Shown piece by piece: positions 1 to 36,224 of a stretch of DNA of 64,000 nucleotides. Where the stretch lies: contig NW_004190359.2 in assembly GCF_000224145.3 (NCBI RefSeq), forward strand, positions 1 through 64,000. Reading direction: 5' to 3'. This DNA is from Ciona intestinalis. Lineage: Eukaryota > Chordata > Ascidiacea > Phlebobranchia > Cionidae. Made by a program: the position numbers and the translations under genes. Position 1 is the stretch's first letter. Each line of letters begins with the position of its first letter. The notes under the pieces are model-generated. The model worked only from the letters and a program-made list of their open reading frames with translations, made no database searches and was not told where the DNA came from.

Positions 1-357
1 AATTTTGTTTATTAAATTAATGGTTCGTTTTGTTCGTGTATGAATCTGCTTACAAAGCAGAATAATAATTCTTTGTTCTAAGAAAGCATTATTTTTCTGA
101 TGTCTGCATCTGCAGTCCCAGGTTACTAAGTGTATTAAAAAGATTCGGCAGAAAAAAATTCTAGTTTTTTGTTGGTTACTGTTTGTAGCTTTTTAATTTG
201 TATATTCACCTTTAGGACATTAAATGCTTGGGCGTTTGGCCTGAGTCTAATCGCCATAACAAGAATGATAGTAGGAATGACAAATCCTTTTTAATACAAA
301 TCAAATTTCTAAATCAAAAACATGAATCCATTTTTTTAACTTTTGTATAATATTAAG
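1..357. other. AT-rich sequence left of the first visible Pola1 exon
   Basis: No coding exon is recognisable here. The first Pola1 exon seen (358-422) is entered with one base of a codon already used, so an upstream exon must exist, and it probably lies beyond the left edge. The stretch is best read as Pola1 intron. Confidence 0.5.
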
Positions 358-23459
<23,102 letters not shown>

Positions 23460-26322
23460 CGAGAAGTTTCGAATAGTTTTCATATTTTTGTATAAAAAAT
23501 TCATATTTTAAAATTTATAACGAATATTTGTTTGTAAATTGATTGTTGTTTCTCCCTATGTTGCTTTTCACTGCCGATGTAACTTTCTCATTGTTAATAA
23601 TGGCTTTGCTTGACCAGGTGTGAATGAAGCTACTATATTCTATACTATAAAAATAAATTTATTTTCTCCTTTCTTGAAATCAATCGATGAATGTTTCTTT
23701 CCATGTATGGCAGTCAAACGTTTCCAAAACTTCACTTATAGTTGTCTGTTGTAACTTAAATACCTAGTTTAATTTACTCTTCGACTGTTATTGTAAAGAT
23801 CAAATATTTAAAACAATAAAGATTGAAATTCATCGCTTAACGAGATAAAACACGGTAAAGGCCGTACCAACTTATCGGTAAAACAACAAGACTAATATTC
23901 AGCATATATTGAACTTACAATTATTTAATTAAAAATATGTTAATTTGCAATTAGTATATTAGCTTTCGTTATATTGAAGAAAAATTTAGGTAATTAATTT
24001 GAGTTTCCTAATAATGAATACACCACCGACATTATATATAGTAACTTGTAAACAGACGAGCTGCTTTAATTGCGGTGGCTCAAAGCAATTCTCAAACCAC
24101 TTACGATTGTTACACTTTCCCCAACACTTATACTGTCTCATATACAAGGGTGGCCGTCTCACTTATTGGATCATCAGACATCTCAATTGTCCTGTATCTG
24201 CAACTAATCCCACTTGTTATCAAATAAAAGTTGCCACAGATTGATCGTTACATGTTTGTCTGGCTGTGTTGGAATGCACTCGTCGCCAAAAATTAACACA
24301 ACATCGTTTCAAGAGGCAAAATTATTTTGGGGTGTGGGTTTAGAAATAATACAAACATTTTTGCGCATTAGGACAGCGATTTTAACGTATATTGTAGTTT
24401 TTTAAACGCCCGTGAAATGCGAACTCGAAGAAAGTGATACGCCTGTGGCATGCGAAAAAATAGTACGTGAGCAGAAACCGGTTGAGACCCATACGTCTAT
24501 ATCAGACGTTATACTACTGTGGGAATGGATACCTTTAGCACATGATATCCTGTAATTCTTGGTAGAGTTTTAACAATCAACAACATTCTTTAAGAGTCGC
24601 GAGAAATGGCTGTAGTATTCTTTAACAGTTAACTTCCAACTGGGAGGAGAAAATACAATAAAAACATGTCCCATTTTACATCTACTAAAATATAATGTTA
24701 GATCAATACCGATATGAACTATGTGACCGTTAAGACCTTGTAGTGATAGCAACATACAATACAGTAATAACTTTAAGTTAAGCCCCGTCTGCTGTAGGCT
24801 ATTTCGTTGGTCTGTGTTCAATAAAATAAATCACAGAATTGTCTTTGTTGTCGTTACTTGTCAATATTATGTTTAACAGCTAGGGGTCTATTTAATTATT
24901 CTTTGTAAATATAATGCGTCACTCGGCGTTTCAGAAATCCACAAAACTTGTGGGTTTACACAAGTCGACGTCGATACAAGGGTCGGACAGCATGCAATTA
25001 GAAAAGACCATACGTTTGCAGGCCATGTTCACTGCTGCACGTGGTAAACTCAATTAGTGGCTCGCAGATTGCTGGCGCAGAACATAAGGGCTTTGCAACT
25101 CAGCAAAGTGACATGTTGTCAATTTGATGTTGTTTGCTAAAACCGCTGAAACAAAGTTCACACCACGGTCATAGAAAGTTACATATTTCTAAAATAGCGC
25201 AATATATAATCTTTACCGCGTGGAAAACTGTATGTTTCTCCTGAAACTACACGCCATGTAGACTTAGAATTTTCGCCGTGAAAAAAAAGAATAACAGAAC
25301 GAATGTTTCCAACACCTAACAGAACGAATGTTTCCAACAGGGCCCAGATTTGTAGCATTAGAAATATTCGAATAATGACATTAGGAAATCTCCATAACGC
25401 ACACAGAGAATCGAATAAGCGACGGTTGAAATCTTCAATTCATTTCAGGTTAAGCGGCTGGGAACGTCCGGTCTTTTTGAGAAATAAATTACGAACCTGC
25501 TGTACGGCAGGACTGCACGCTGGGTAAACCTTAGCTCGCCAATTGATAAGATTTAGATTTAATCTTTCTAGATTTTGCCTTTGTCACGGCGGTAGATTGC
25601 ATTTAAATATTTCTAGATTTACATGCGGAGAAAATACGTCATTACATTAAACCTTTTGCCGTTCCGGCTCAGGGCACCTGCCGGCAGGTTGGTTTGACAC
25701 GTTTCTATAATACAGATTAAGAACAACACCTGTTTTTATTCAAAACATTTTTTATCCTACATGATCGATCCATGCATCAGAATAATTTGTTATATGATAA
25801 AAATACATTTATATTATTTATACAAAATTAATCAAACTGTACAACAAAATTTTAAATTATAAAAATACAAAAATTTAAGAATGAAAATTACGGGGAATAT
25901 AGAAAAATACGTTATACTGTTCATATGGAAAGTTTAATGTTTGTGGTTTTAATTAGTGTGTGGTAAACTATACCGCATGTAAAACTTCAAAAATTTAAAA
26001 TAAATAGCCTAAATCGCATCCTTCATGATTGTCAAATCTGCCCTCCTATAGGGCATGCGTCACACAACGCGTGAAAGCGAAAAAGGCAAAACGTTGTCTT
26101 CGATGAATAGACGGTTTTGCTGCTGCAGTCTGCGGCTAGAACCCGGTCGATCACAAGTGACCAAAAACGGGCTCAACTAACGGTGAATATAATTACTGTA
26201 TTTGTCAGCCAGTGAATTTACTTGTTGACCAGTATAGTTGGACCAACAGGACGACCCATTTCTTTATTTTTATTTTTTTGCAAACACTAGATATAGGTTT
26301 TAGGCAACAGAACTAATTGCAA
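23460..26322. other. Pola1-Arx intergenic region
   Basis: 2.9 kb without a convincing gene. It holds the Pola1 3' UTR (AATAAA candidates near 23650 and 23815), one MITE (about 24511-24695), and a 22-base unit duplicated near 25293-25340. The rest is AT-rich and unassigned. Given its position directly upstream of Arx, it is the prime place for Arx promoter and enhancer sequence, but I cannot point to individual sites. Confidence 0.6.
24511..24695 (+). mobile_element. GTGGGG/CCCCAC-ended MITE, diverged copy
   Basis: Follows the family order: a left end TACTACTGTGGGAATGG, then CCTTTAGCACAT, then a stretch resembling the AACAATTAACAAC core, then GTCCCATTTTACATCTACTA at the right. It is clearly diverged from the consensus at both ends. 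Confidence 0.6.
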
Positions 26323-28115
<1,793 letters not shown>

Positions 28116-30483
28116 AAAAAAACTGCTGGCTAATTTTATACGCATAGTTTATTACATTGACACTGCCTTTGACCTGGCTTAATTTGTAATCCTTTTTAGA
28201 AAGGCAAATTTGTATCAATCCTTCTTATTTTCTACCTCTTGCTTCGATAGCACTGCCTTCTGATAGACAAACTCTACCAGTGATGCAAACTAGCATAGAC
28301 CAACTTTAACCTGCACCTTATTTGGTGTAACATGTTCATAACACTTGTGCATGTAGTTTTTCATATTGACGTCACAGTTACTTTCTCTGTGTTCACCGTG
28401 GTATATTGTTCCCACTTCGCACCGCCATTCTTCAGTATAAATATATCATTCCACTGTATTGTTTAGAAAGTTCTTTTAGACATTATTTAATAGATCAAGT
28501 CAGTTTGTACACAAGAAATCCGAAATCACTTTCTTAAATTTAAGGAGCATTTTAGAGTTAAATTCTAAAACATTTATGACATTCCATAAAATTACTAACG
28601 TGCAGATTTTGTTGGTTGGGATATTTTTTGAAACAACAACACGAATATTTATTTCGGGATTCAGCACTGCGAGCGTTAATTCGCTTTGAATAAGCAAACT
28701 TTTTATTGTTTTTTTTGTTAACAGCGGAACCCCAAGCCAGTCAGTTCATATTAAGTTTAAATACGCTTTAACTGCCATGGGGCGCTTGTGGCTTTTGGGG
28801 ACCACATGTCACTTAAACAGCCGTTGTGTGTTCGTTTCTTCCTAATCGGTTGCAAATTTGGTCTCATTTGAAAGAGGAAGTAATTTCCTTTTAATTTCTT
28901 AAAAAAATACATCAACGTATTTAGCAAGAAAATTATAGCGCATAGTATTTTTTGCTTTGACGAAAACGCATCTATAGGAGCTAGAACTATAGAACAGAAT
29001 GATTTTTCAGTTTCTTTGTTTATTCTTGAAGTATTTGCTATTGAAAAAATCATTATGACGTTTTCATGATTCAAATAATGTCATCAACAATTAATAATAT
29101 ACAGTTAAAGAACATTTCATACACTACAAGGTTCCTAGAGCATGTTTTGCTCTAACTGCTATAGTTTGGTTTAAATTTCAATTAGCTGAGACCTGGAAAA
29201 AAATACACATTTAAAAAAGGGACGGCAGTTAAAGCGTCTTTAAAATTAACATTGCGTTTTAAAAAACATATGCGGTATAATAGTATATATTACTGCCGGG
29301 TCTAGTGAGTTACCGCTAGCACCATAAATCCCATATTCCCACATCGTGTTTTTCAATCAGCAACGTTTTTTTGGGTCGCTGGGATACAGTCATATAATTG
29401 AGTAAATATATTCTTTGTTTACTGCCAAATGGGAAGATAAAAAAATGTCCTATTTTTGTGTCCCTTTTTCATTTTTTTGTTATAAATTTATTTTGTCTTT
29501 TAATTTAATTTGTGTTGTATTTTTTTTAATTAAAAATTAAAAATAAATAAATCGAATTAAAAACAAATTGATTTTGTATCAACCGCTCACTGCAATACCT
29601 CATATATTAAACTTCTGCAAGCACTTGGCTACGCGGTGAAAATCAAATTCCACACGTTTATTTAAATTTAATTTCTCTTTTCTTTCTTATAATTTATATA
29701 TTTTATGGTAGTGTCTATTGTTAAGAATATTGTTCAGATGTCTATGATGGTACTTATAACGCTGGAAATAACGTCCGCGTGGTGGCAGCGTTGGGTTCAT
29801 TACTCACTGGCACACAAGCGGTACTTTGAAGATTGTGCCAAGTCGCGAACAGAAACAAAACTATCGGCTGTTATAAAAAAATAATCTTTTTGGATAAATT
29901 AATTTCCAGGCAAATATTTCAGAAACTATTTTCGGTTTGCAACTTCTCCCCTTAAACTTACAGAAGAACTTCGTTTTTAGTATTCCAATATTACATTAGG
30001 CAATGAAAGCCAAGGTTACAAAACTCCAAGAAAATTGCGGCATTGGAGTAATATACACTGTGATTTAAAATGAAACACTTGTTGGTAAATGAAGTAATAG
30101 TTAACACAAATATTTTACAAATTAACGATTTGAAAAATACATTTAAGTATAGTTTAACATGCATTGCGAAACAAAACAGCTTATTCTTGGCTCCAAGCAA
30201 ACACTATCTTACTTGGAACAGGTTTAACGCTTTCCTCAAAAACCGTCTAGAGCGGAACTATTGGCAGACATCAAAGAGTTTAAATGATCATGAATATCTA
30301 CATTGCATTCACTATCAAGGCAAAGTATCAACTCAAGGTAATATGTTAAATTTTGTTCGCTGTGTAACTGCTTTATACGCGGCCTATAGTAGAGATATAT
30401 CTCTAGCAAGCCGTTTTAGTATACCTTCTGCAAAGATATTTATTTAAAACGTTTATTAACACTAAATAATTGTTTGTTTACAG
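28116..30483. other. Region downstream of Arx
   Basis: 2.4 kb holding the Arx 3' UTR and AT-rich DNA. The only structure I can support is the inverted-repeat element at 28756-29244. An open frame at 30070-30447 has no recognisable domain and is not called as a gene. Confidence 0.5.
28756..29244. mobile_element. Inverted-repeat element, probable MITE
   Basis: The 21-base sequence at 28756-28776 (TTTAAATACGCTTTAACTGCC) is found reverse-complemented at 29224-29244 with one difference. The 489-bp span has no protein signature. The ends lie in TTAA-like context, which would fit a TTAA- or TA-targeting element, but the target duplication is ambiguous. Confidence 0.6.
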
Positions 30484-30793
30484 ATGAATAAAGCACTTCT
30501 TATTCTTATTTTGATGATTTCTCTCTGCACTCTTAATGTGCAAGCTGCTAAAAGTGATTGGTGGAATGGACGTCGACGTCGTGCAGTACCAGGACGCCAG
30601 TAAGTTACAAATAGGTGTTTGATTGTTTATGTGTCTACTTACGTACCTTGTTTTAATCGACCACAGGGGCAATGTAGCTGCACAGACTATGCGACTCCTT
30701 GAAGACATCGGTAGGTGATAAAAACACAACACTTATTGCGTGTATTTAACTTTAATGTAATTAACAGAGATGCTTCAAGACATGATGGATTGA
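30484..30793 (+). CDS. Secreted peptide precursor with amidation/tetrabasic site
   Basis: Three exons in phase, 30484-30599, 30667-30710 and 30768-30793, give 61 residues. Residues 1-21 form a clear signal peptide (hydrophobic LLILILMISL, then a VQA|A-type cleavage site). Next comes a short stretch AKSDWWN, then GRRRR, the classical Gly amide donor plus basic cleavage site of peptide-hormone precursors, and then an acidic, Met/Leu-rich tail (LLEDIEMLQDMMD). Two readings fit: a neuropeptide/hormone precursor giving a short peptide ending in an amidated Asn, or an antimicrobial precursor with a cationic WWNGRRRR core and an anionic pro-piece, a layout known in other ascidian peptides. I recognise no named family. 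An AATAAA lies near 30927. Small size and splice-dependent assembly limit certainty. Confidence 0.7.
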
Positions 30794-31002
30794 TACGTCA
30801 TCACATTCCAGGTATAAAATACTTCCACTTTTAAATATTTTGATTCAGATTTAAATTTCTGAGTTATTGTTTATATCATTTTTTTCTTAAGGTTACGATT
30901 GTACCTGTTGCAAATGCGCTGCTGGAATAAAACAAACAAACAAAACAAAACAATATGCATTGTATATTATTTTCTTCAGATGCGTACATACGAAACGTAA
31001 AT
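30794..31002. other. 3' flank of the peptide gene
   Basis: Short AT-rich 3' region with a poly(A) signal candidate (AATAAA near 30927). Nothing else is seen before the MITE at 31003. Confidence 0.4.
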
Positions 31003-31201
31003 TATAGTGGGGCGGGGGAAGATGGGACACCTTTAGCACATATTATCCAAATATTCTTATCGTGTTTTAATTAATTAACAACGGTCTTTGGAAGTCGTTG
31101 TGATATAGTTTTACAGTTATTTGAATGTTCTTTGTTTACTACTCAATGGGACGAGAAAATAAAGTTAGAAGGTGTCCCATCTTCCCCCACCCTACTATAT
31201 A
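31003..31201 (+). mobile_element. GTGGGG/CCCCAC-ended MITE, full-length copy
   Basis: A good full-length member of the commonest repeat of the window. The left end is TATAGTGGGGCGGGGGAAGA followed by TGGGACACCTTTAGCACA. The middle has an AT-rich core with AATTAACAACGG. The right end is GGTGTCCCATCTTCCCCC followed by ACCCTACTATA. The two ends are inverted repeats of about 25 bases, the length is about 200 bp, and both sides abut TA-rich sequence, consistent with TA target duplication. It has no coding capacity. Confidence 0.85.
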
Positions 31202-31838
31202 TTTTGGTTCGAATGTGATTAATAATCGAGCTAACTACAACAAGTTAATTACAGCATCTGCTTGTGTGCATTTCTACACGTGTAAGTTTAAATGCGTGTG
31301 CGTAGCTCTATGATTGCGAGTCCGACGTATGCGCAATAACAGAAGCATCACCATTGCAAATAAAAGTACTTCCAGCCTTCCATGTAGTTATTATTCTTCG
31401 GAAAGGCATTTCAAAATAAACAATATTTAAAGAGCCCGGACCACGTTCAACCCACAAGTTGGTTTTAAATAAAAATATACAGTTAATAAATACGAAGTAA
31501 GATGTTTTTTGGTTAAAAAAATAATGAGTTTGCCTGAAATACGTTTTGAAAAGTCGTAAAACCGCTCATTTTTGTCACTCAAACAAAATTAAAATAAAGA
31601 TAACCAACAAAAACGAACACAATTTACAAATATGTTTTGTTCGACTCCATGGCTAAGTGATAATAGACGCATATGTGTCGTAACATAATACATAATAGCG
31701 AGTTTGATGCTCGACACTGTTATCGATGCTCTTTGGCGTAGTATGTGTTTTTGAACTAGGATAAAGTTACATTCATTCATTCTTTCAATTCTTACAGGTT
31801 TAATTTAAAAAATGCATATTGAATTGTCAGTGTGCGAC
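31202..31838. other. Intergenic region between two opposed genes
   Basis: AT-rich sequence between the peptide gene (+) and the 3' end of the Cys-rich membrane protein gene (-). I see no gene or repeat in it. Confidence 0.4.
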
Positions 31839-33399
31839 TTATTCCACTTGATACGGCAAGTCGTTTTGTTTAAACACTCCCCCTATTGCATCTTTACATT
31901 CGTTCGTTTGATTGAAGACAACGTTAGGAATTAAGTTTGGTTGATAATTTCCGCGTCCAAGCTTACAGCAGAACCTCCTTCTCAAGGAACCACTGCATCG
32001 AGCAATGACAGCCAAGCTGGCAATAATGGCCAACGTTACAGCAAAACCAAGAATAACCCTAAAAGTATAATTGAAATAATGGATTAGTAATAGGTTGCAG
32101 ACGTAGCAGTTTTATACCAGAATACATCCGTGTTGTGCTGTGTACATATTTTGCTGCTGCAAAACATAGTCGAACTACTTGAGCAGCAATAAAGCTTCGT
32201 GGAGTTGAATGTACAATTAAGAACGCATTTATCTACAAAGAAATTTATTTAATACGTTCTGCCAGGTATGATTTATTTACATATAGTAGAGTGGGGGAAA
32301 CGGTATCCTTAACCACATATTGCCGAATATTTCCAAAATAAACGACGATTTTAAAACCAAGTTTAAACATCCCTTTTTTGCCCCACTGCTGTATATTTAG
32401 GACGTTATTTACAAATTGGTATTGTTAGAATATCAATTAACAAATAATTTATCCTACAAATGCATATCAACTTGTAATAACAAAGTTATATTTTTGATAC
32501 AAATTATGCAGCCTATTGCTATATAAACTATTTTTCGAGTATTTTAGGCCACTTTTTATAAATTATCTTCAAGTGTCCGTGATTGAGTTTCGAATATATT
32601 TTTCATATGTAATATCAGTAAATTATATTTGAATTACCCCAGTTTTTTTTGTTGATATCAACTGAAATTTAAGAAATATTGACCTTGCCTATATTTATCA
32701 TGTTTATATTTTAGTTTATTTTTACAAACCTAAAACTAATTTTTTGAGACAAATCTCAAACTAGAAATATTTCAGCCGATTTTTTAAACTATGGTATTAT
32801 ATACTGTATTTATTATTATTCATGCAATGACCATTCAAAATGAGCATCTTATTATTATGCCATTTTCAGTCATTTAGCAAATGTTGCATCCGTTCAACAC
32901 CGAATTTTAATACTTTCCAACAGTGGTCGTCTTGCCGCACATTTTGTTGCACCGTGAGAATACTCTCGATTAATGCTATAACATTTTTTTCGTCTACTAT
33001 TGAATGGGTAGCGGTAAAAAGTCACGTCTTACGAGTCCCATTTTTCCCCACCCTAACTATGTGATATATTCACCACAGGATTTTTATTATTTTACACAGA
33101 GTTAAATTCATTATTACCGTAACGTATATAAAGCATATATTATACAGTAGGATGGGGGAAGATGGGACATTTTTTAACTCTATTTTCTCGTCCCATTTAG
33201 TAGTAAACAAAGAACATTCAAAGAAATATAAAACTATGTCCGCATGACTGTCATAGACCGTTGTTATTACTTTAAAACACGATCAGTATATCTGGTTATT
33301 ATGTGCTAAAAGTGCCCCATCTCCCCCCACCTTACAATATAACAAACCTTGGTTCTGTTCTGAAATTCTTGGAAGTACATCAACAATTGTAAAAGCCAT
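31839..33399 (-). CDS. Small Cys-rich single-pass membrane protein, unknown function
   Basis: Read on the minus strand as three exons in phase: 33399-33348, 32232-32118, 32058-31839; 128 residues. The N-terminus (MAFTIVDVLPRISEQNQ) has no strong signal peptide. It leads into a compact Cys-rich stretch (KCVLNCTFNSTKLYCC, then FCSSKIC) with two N-glycosylation sequons (NCT, NST). A transmembrane helix follows (VILGFAVTLAIIASLAVIA), then a basic stop-transfer (SLRRRFCCKLGR) and a short tail. The plan, a few paired cysteines, one membrane span and a small cytosolic tail, resembles CYYR1 or Shisa-type adaptors, but there are no PY motifs and I see no real homology. The second and third exons are well supported by phase and by the continuous membrane helix. 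The first exon is less certain, because a signal-peptide exon further upstream would also make sense. Confidence 0.58.
32283..33058 (+). mobile_element. Possible long-form MITE relative
   Basis: The left end (TAGTAGAGTGGGGGAAAC, near 32285) and the phrase CACATATTGCCGAATATTTC match the long copy at 38839-39268. The sequence around 33030-33058 (GAGTCCCATTTTTCCCCACC) is the matching right end. If paired, they enclose about 770 bp in the large intron of the minus-strand gene. The interior is AT-rich and not otherwise recognised, so the pairing is tentative. Confidence 0.4.
33143..33340 (-). mobile_element. GTGGGG/CCCCAC-ended MITE, full-length copy
   Basis: Full member of the family in reverse orientation: ACAGTAGGATGGGGGAAGA at the left, TTCTCGTCCCATTTAGTAGT inside, and GCCCCATCTCCCCCCACC at the right. 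It ends only about 7 bases from the proposed splice donor of the first exon of the minus-strand membrane-protein gene. Confidence 0.8.
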
Positions 33400-33857
33400 C
33401 GTTCTGCTCACGCGCTTTGTGTCTATTACACAAAAAAAAAGAATAAAAAGTTCCCAACATGAATCAAAACAAAACTTGACAACTAACTTATACTACGGAT
33501 TATACAAAGAATGATTTGCTGCTTGGTTTAAACCACAACATGTGAGTTGCGTTAAAGTTCGCTGCCGTTAAATCATGGTATGACTGGCGAGCAAGTTTGA
33601 TCACGACAAATTATTGTGTCTACTAAATTCCTATTATTACGAATATGTGCAATATGCAGGATTTAACGCTGAATCGGCAAAACTGATTTTTATTCGCCGT
33701 TACGAAAGCATGAATAAAAGTAACTTATTTATACTCGCGTGATGAGGAAACGACAGCGTTAGAAAATAAGTGGTCTGTTTTAAACACTTCGTGCGAGTTA
33801 CAATTCATAAGAGACCACGTGCATGTTCTTAACTTGGAAGCTTAACGGAAATTGTTC
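33400..33857. other. Upstream flank of the minus-strand membrane-protein gene
   Basis: AT-rich DNA that should contain the promoter of the minus-strand gene. I could not identify a convincing TATA box or repeat. Confidence 0.35.
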
Positions 33858-34706
33858 CAGCCCAGCAGAGGCGGATCCAGGGGGGGGGAACGGGGCAATT
33901 GCTCCCCCTAGACCTGGCCATAGCACTAAAAAAATATTATGCACTTGTTAGTTGCCGCAAAAACACGGCATATATTTCTTATTTAGCAAAATTCTTGATT
34001 GGGCAAGCTGTGCGAAATGTTTTTATATTTCCTGTGCATAAAAGCTAAACTCACGTCGTCCTTGTGACGTCAGAAACACGTGACGGCAGTAGTGTTTGAT
34101 CGGTAGACGTGATTGGAAGTGCGGCCGTCGATTGCGCAAAATATTATTTTTTCCGATGAGCTAGTTATGTTCCCTTGCTACGAGTTTTTTAAATCGAGGC
34201 GTTGCTTTACTCGCGTGAGAAGTATTTTTTGCAAACTATCTATATCTTTACCTTAATGCGCAAAGGTAAAAAGGCAAATATTCAACATATTTTCAAGCAC
34301 CTACAGGCTAAATAATCAAGGGGACAACCGCTATTATGACGCGAATAATCAACGTGCGAATTGCTATTATGTCGTAATCAATTGCCAGGTCAAACATTCG
34401 CTATTATGATGCAATGAATCCACGTGTGAATCCCCAATAAATGCTGCTTGGCTGAGGAAAACTACGTAAATATAAAGCAGTTATACTTCAGGAACATATT
34501 TCGGTTCAACGCGTGTTTATTTACGACGCGTCTGTATTTCGTGTTAATTCATTTGCATATTGCTTCGGGAGCTCCTGAGTACCCTGGATTTTTCCGCGAT
34601 ATGCGGGCATGTGGTTGGTGAAAGCGCAAGTTGTTCAAGTTTTGGGTTTTTGGTAACAAAACCGCCCCCGCTAAAGAAAATGTCTGGAGCCGCCCCTGCA
34701 TCCCAG
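33858..34706. mobile_element. hAT-type nonautonomous transposon, CAGAGGCGG ends
   Basis: The element at 33866-34698 (833 bp) starts CAGAGGCGGATCCAG and ends CTGGAGCCGCCCCTG, inverted copies with two differences. The 8-bp flanks CAGCCCAG (33858-33865) and CATCCCAG (34699-34706) match at 7 of 8 positions, fitting hAT target duplication with one later change. The interior carries CCCCC-rich subterminal blocks and no transposase frame. Confidence 0.75.
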
Positions 34707-35219
34707 TGCAAATTATCAGCCATAAAATAACCTCCCTTGAATAAGCGGACACTATAGGTGAAATACGACACCTGTGTTATAAAATTATAACAATTCTTTC
34801 CATAAGCATCTTTACAAAAGGTGTATGCTACATGCAACAACTACCTACTTAAAAAGTGCATTTCATATCAACAGCATGCTGCGTCACGATTTATCTCCGT
34901 ATAGGCGGTGTATCTATATTTGTCTTTAGTTTAAATACGCGTCACTGTACAAAAAGGTTGTTACACTGTTTTGAAATGTTCACGATGTCGCTAACATTGC
35001 TTTATCTTACCTAAAGGTAATTCATAATATTCTCGGACGTGATGTAAGACTTGTGGAATGTGTGACGTAAACAACGACAGACATAGCGTAATAACAACAA
35101 ACAGCTAACGTATAAATAACCACCTAACCTATAACAACCTATAACTTTTTATAACTTTTTTAGTTTAACCTATAACAATTTACATTAATGCTTTTGCTGC
35201 CACCGTATCATATTTAAAC
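34707..35219. other. AT-rich intergenic stretch
   Basis: About 0.5 kb between two hAT-type elements. It contains a short run of repeated CTATAAC units near 35130-35180. No gene is seen. Confidence 0.4.
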
Positions 35220-35684
35220 CACGCGGATAGGGATGCACATTACAGAATTTCGATTCCTTGAGATTCGAATCCTTTTGTATTCGAATCTAATTACGGGATT
35301 CGGTATTCTGTTTAATGACGTCGTTACACGTCATCTCATATACTATATTAACAATTTTTGAAACTTATTAATTTTGAAAAAAAATATTTTTGTGTTTGTG
35401 GGACTTTCGAAAGTAAACGTTTCGTAACGTCTTTTCATAGCCTGCTATACGTTTCATGACGCAAAAACTACTCAATAGTACAATTTTTTATCATTTTACA
35501 ACTCAAGATCCAACAAGGCTGTTATGAAAGGGTCAATAAACTGACTTTTGTGGGTAAAATTTTTTTTTCCTATAAATATAAAAAGATTCGAAATTCTAGA
35601 TTCGGAATTCTAGATTCGAATTAAAGTATTCTAGGATATCCTAGAATACCTAATTATTCTGTAATGTGCATCCCTACACGCGGA
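35220..35684. mobile_element. hAT-type MITE with perfect 8-bp duplication
   Basis: The 449-bp element at 35228-35676 begins TAGGGATGCACATTACAGAA and ends with the reverse complement of nearly the same sequence. It is flanked by a perfect 8-bp repeat, CACGCGGA, at 35220-35227 and 35677-35684. The subterminal DNA repeats GATTCGAAT-type palindromic units on both sides. There is no coding frame, and the perfect duplication suggests a fairly recent insertion. Confidence 0.9.
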
Positions 35685-36111
35685 ATCTAATTTCGACCAA
35701 GCGTGAATAAGGCGAAATAAAAGAAAAGCAGTAACAGCTTGCTCATTGATGCAATAATGTATTTATAAATGTTATCTGGCAGCGCGTTTTATAGCAGAAT
35801 TTAACGTTCATTCACAACACAAAAATGTAACAACAACCAGCTTAAGAAATATCGAAAACGCCGTGTTGGAATTTCCGAACATTTCGAGTAAATGGTTGAT
35901 ACAGTTTACACCATAACATATACGTGTATTCGTGGTGACTGTTTGCAGGGCAATGATACAGCGCAATTGTGGCAATGCTCCCATTTTCGGAGCTCGCTGT
36001 CAAAGAATGTTGTTTTTGAAGTCAGGTAAAATGCTAATCACCATATACGGCATGCGTTTTTGATAAACTGAATCGGGCTGTCTAAGCCACATCGGTATTC
36101 GTCAATAGATG

Positions 36112-36119
36112 TATATAAG
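36112..36119 (+). promoter_or_regulatory. TATA box candidate for the ficolin-like gene
   Basis: TATATAAG lies 106 bases upstream of the ficolin-like ATG (36225). It would place transcription start near 36142-36150 and leave a short unspliced 5' leader. Position and sequence both fit, but no initiator was scored. Confidence 0.5.
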
Positions 36120-36224
36120 TGTCGTGTTAAACAGTCTCTGATCAGTGTAAAGGATCCAGCAAGTCGGTGGGCAGCAATTTGAAATCAATAGTTTTTTTCG
36201 ATACAATTGTCTGTTGTTAAGAAT

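Noticed and set aside
30070-30447. 125-codon plus-strand frame before the peptide gene
   Set aside because: AT-driven composition, no domain, no conserved pattern; likely chance.
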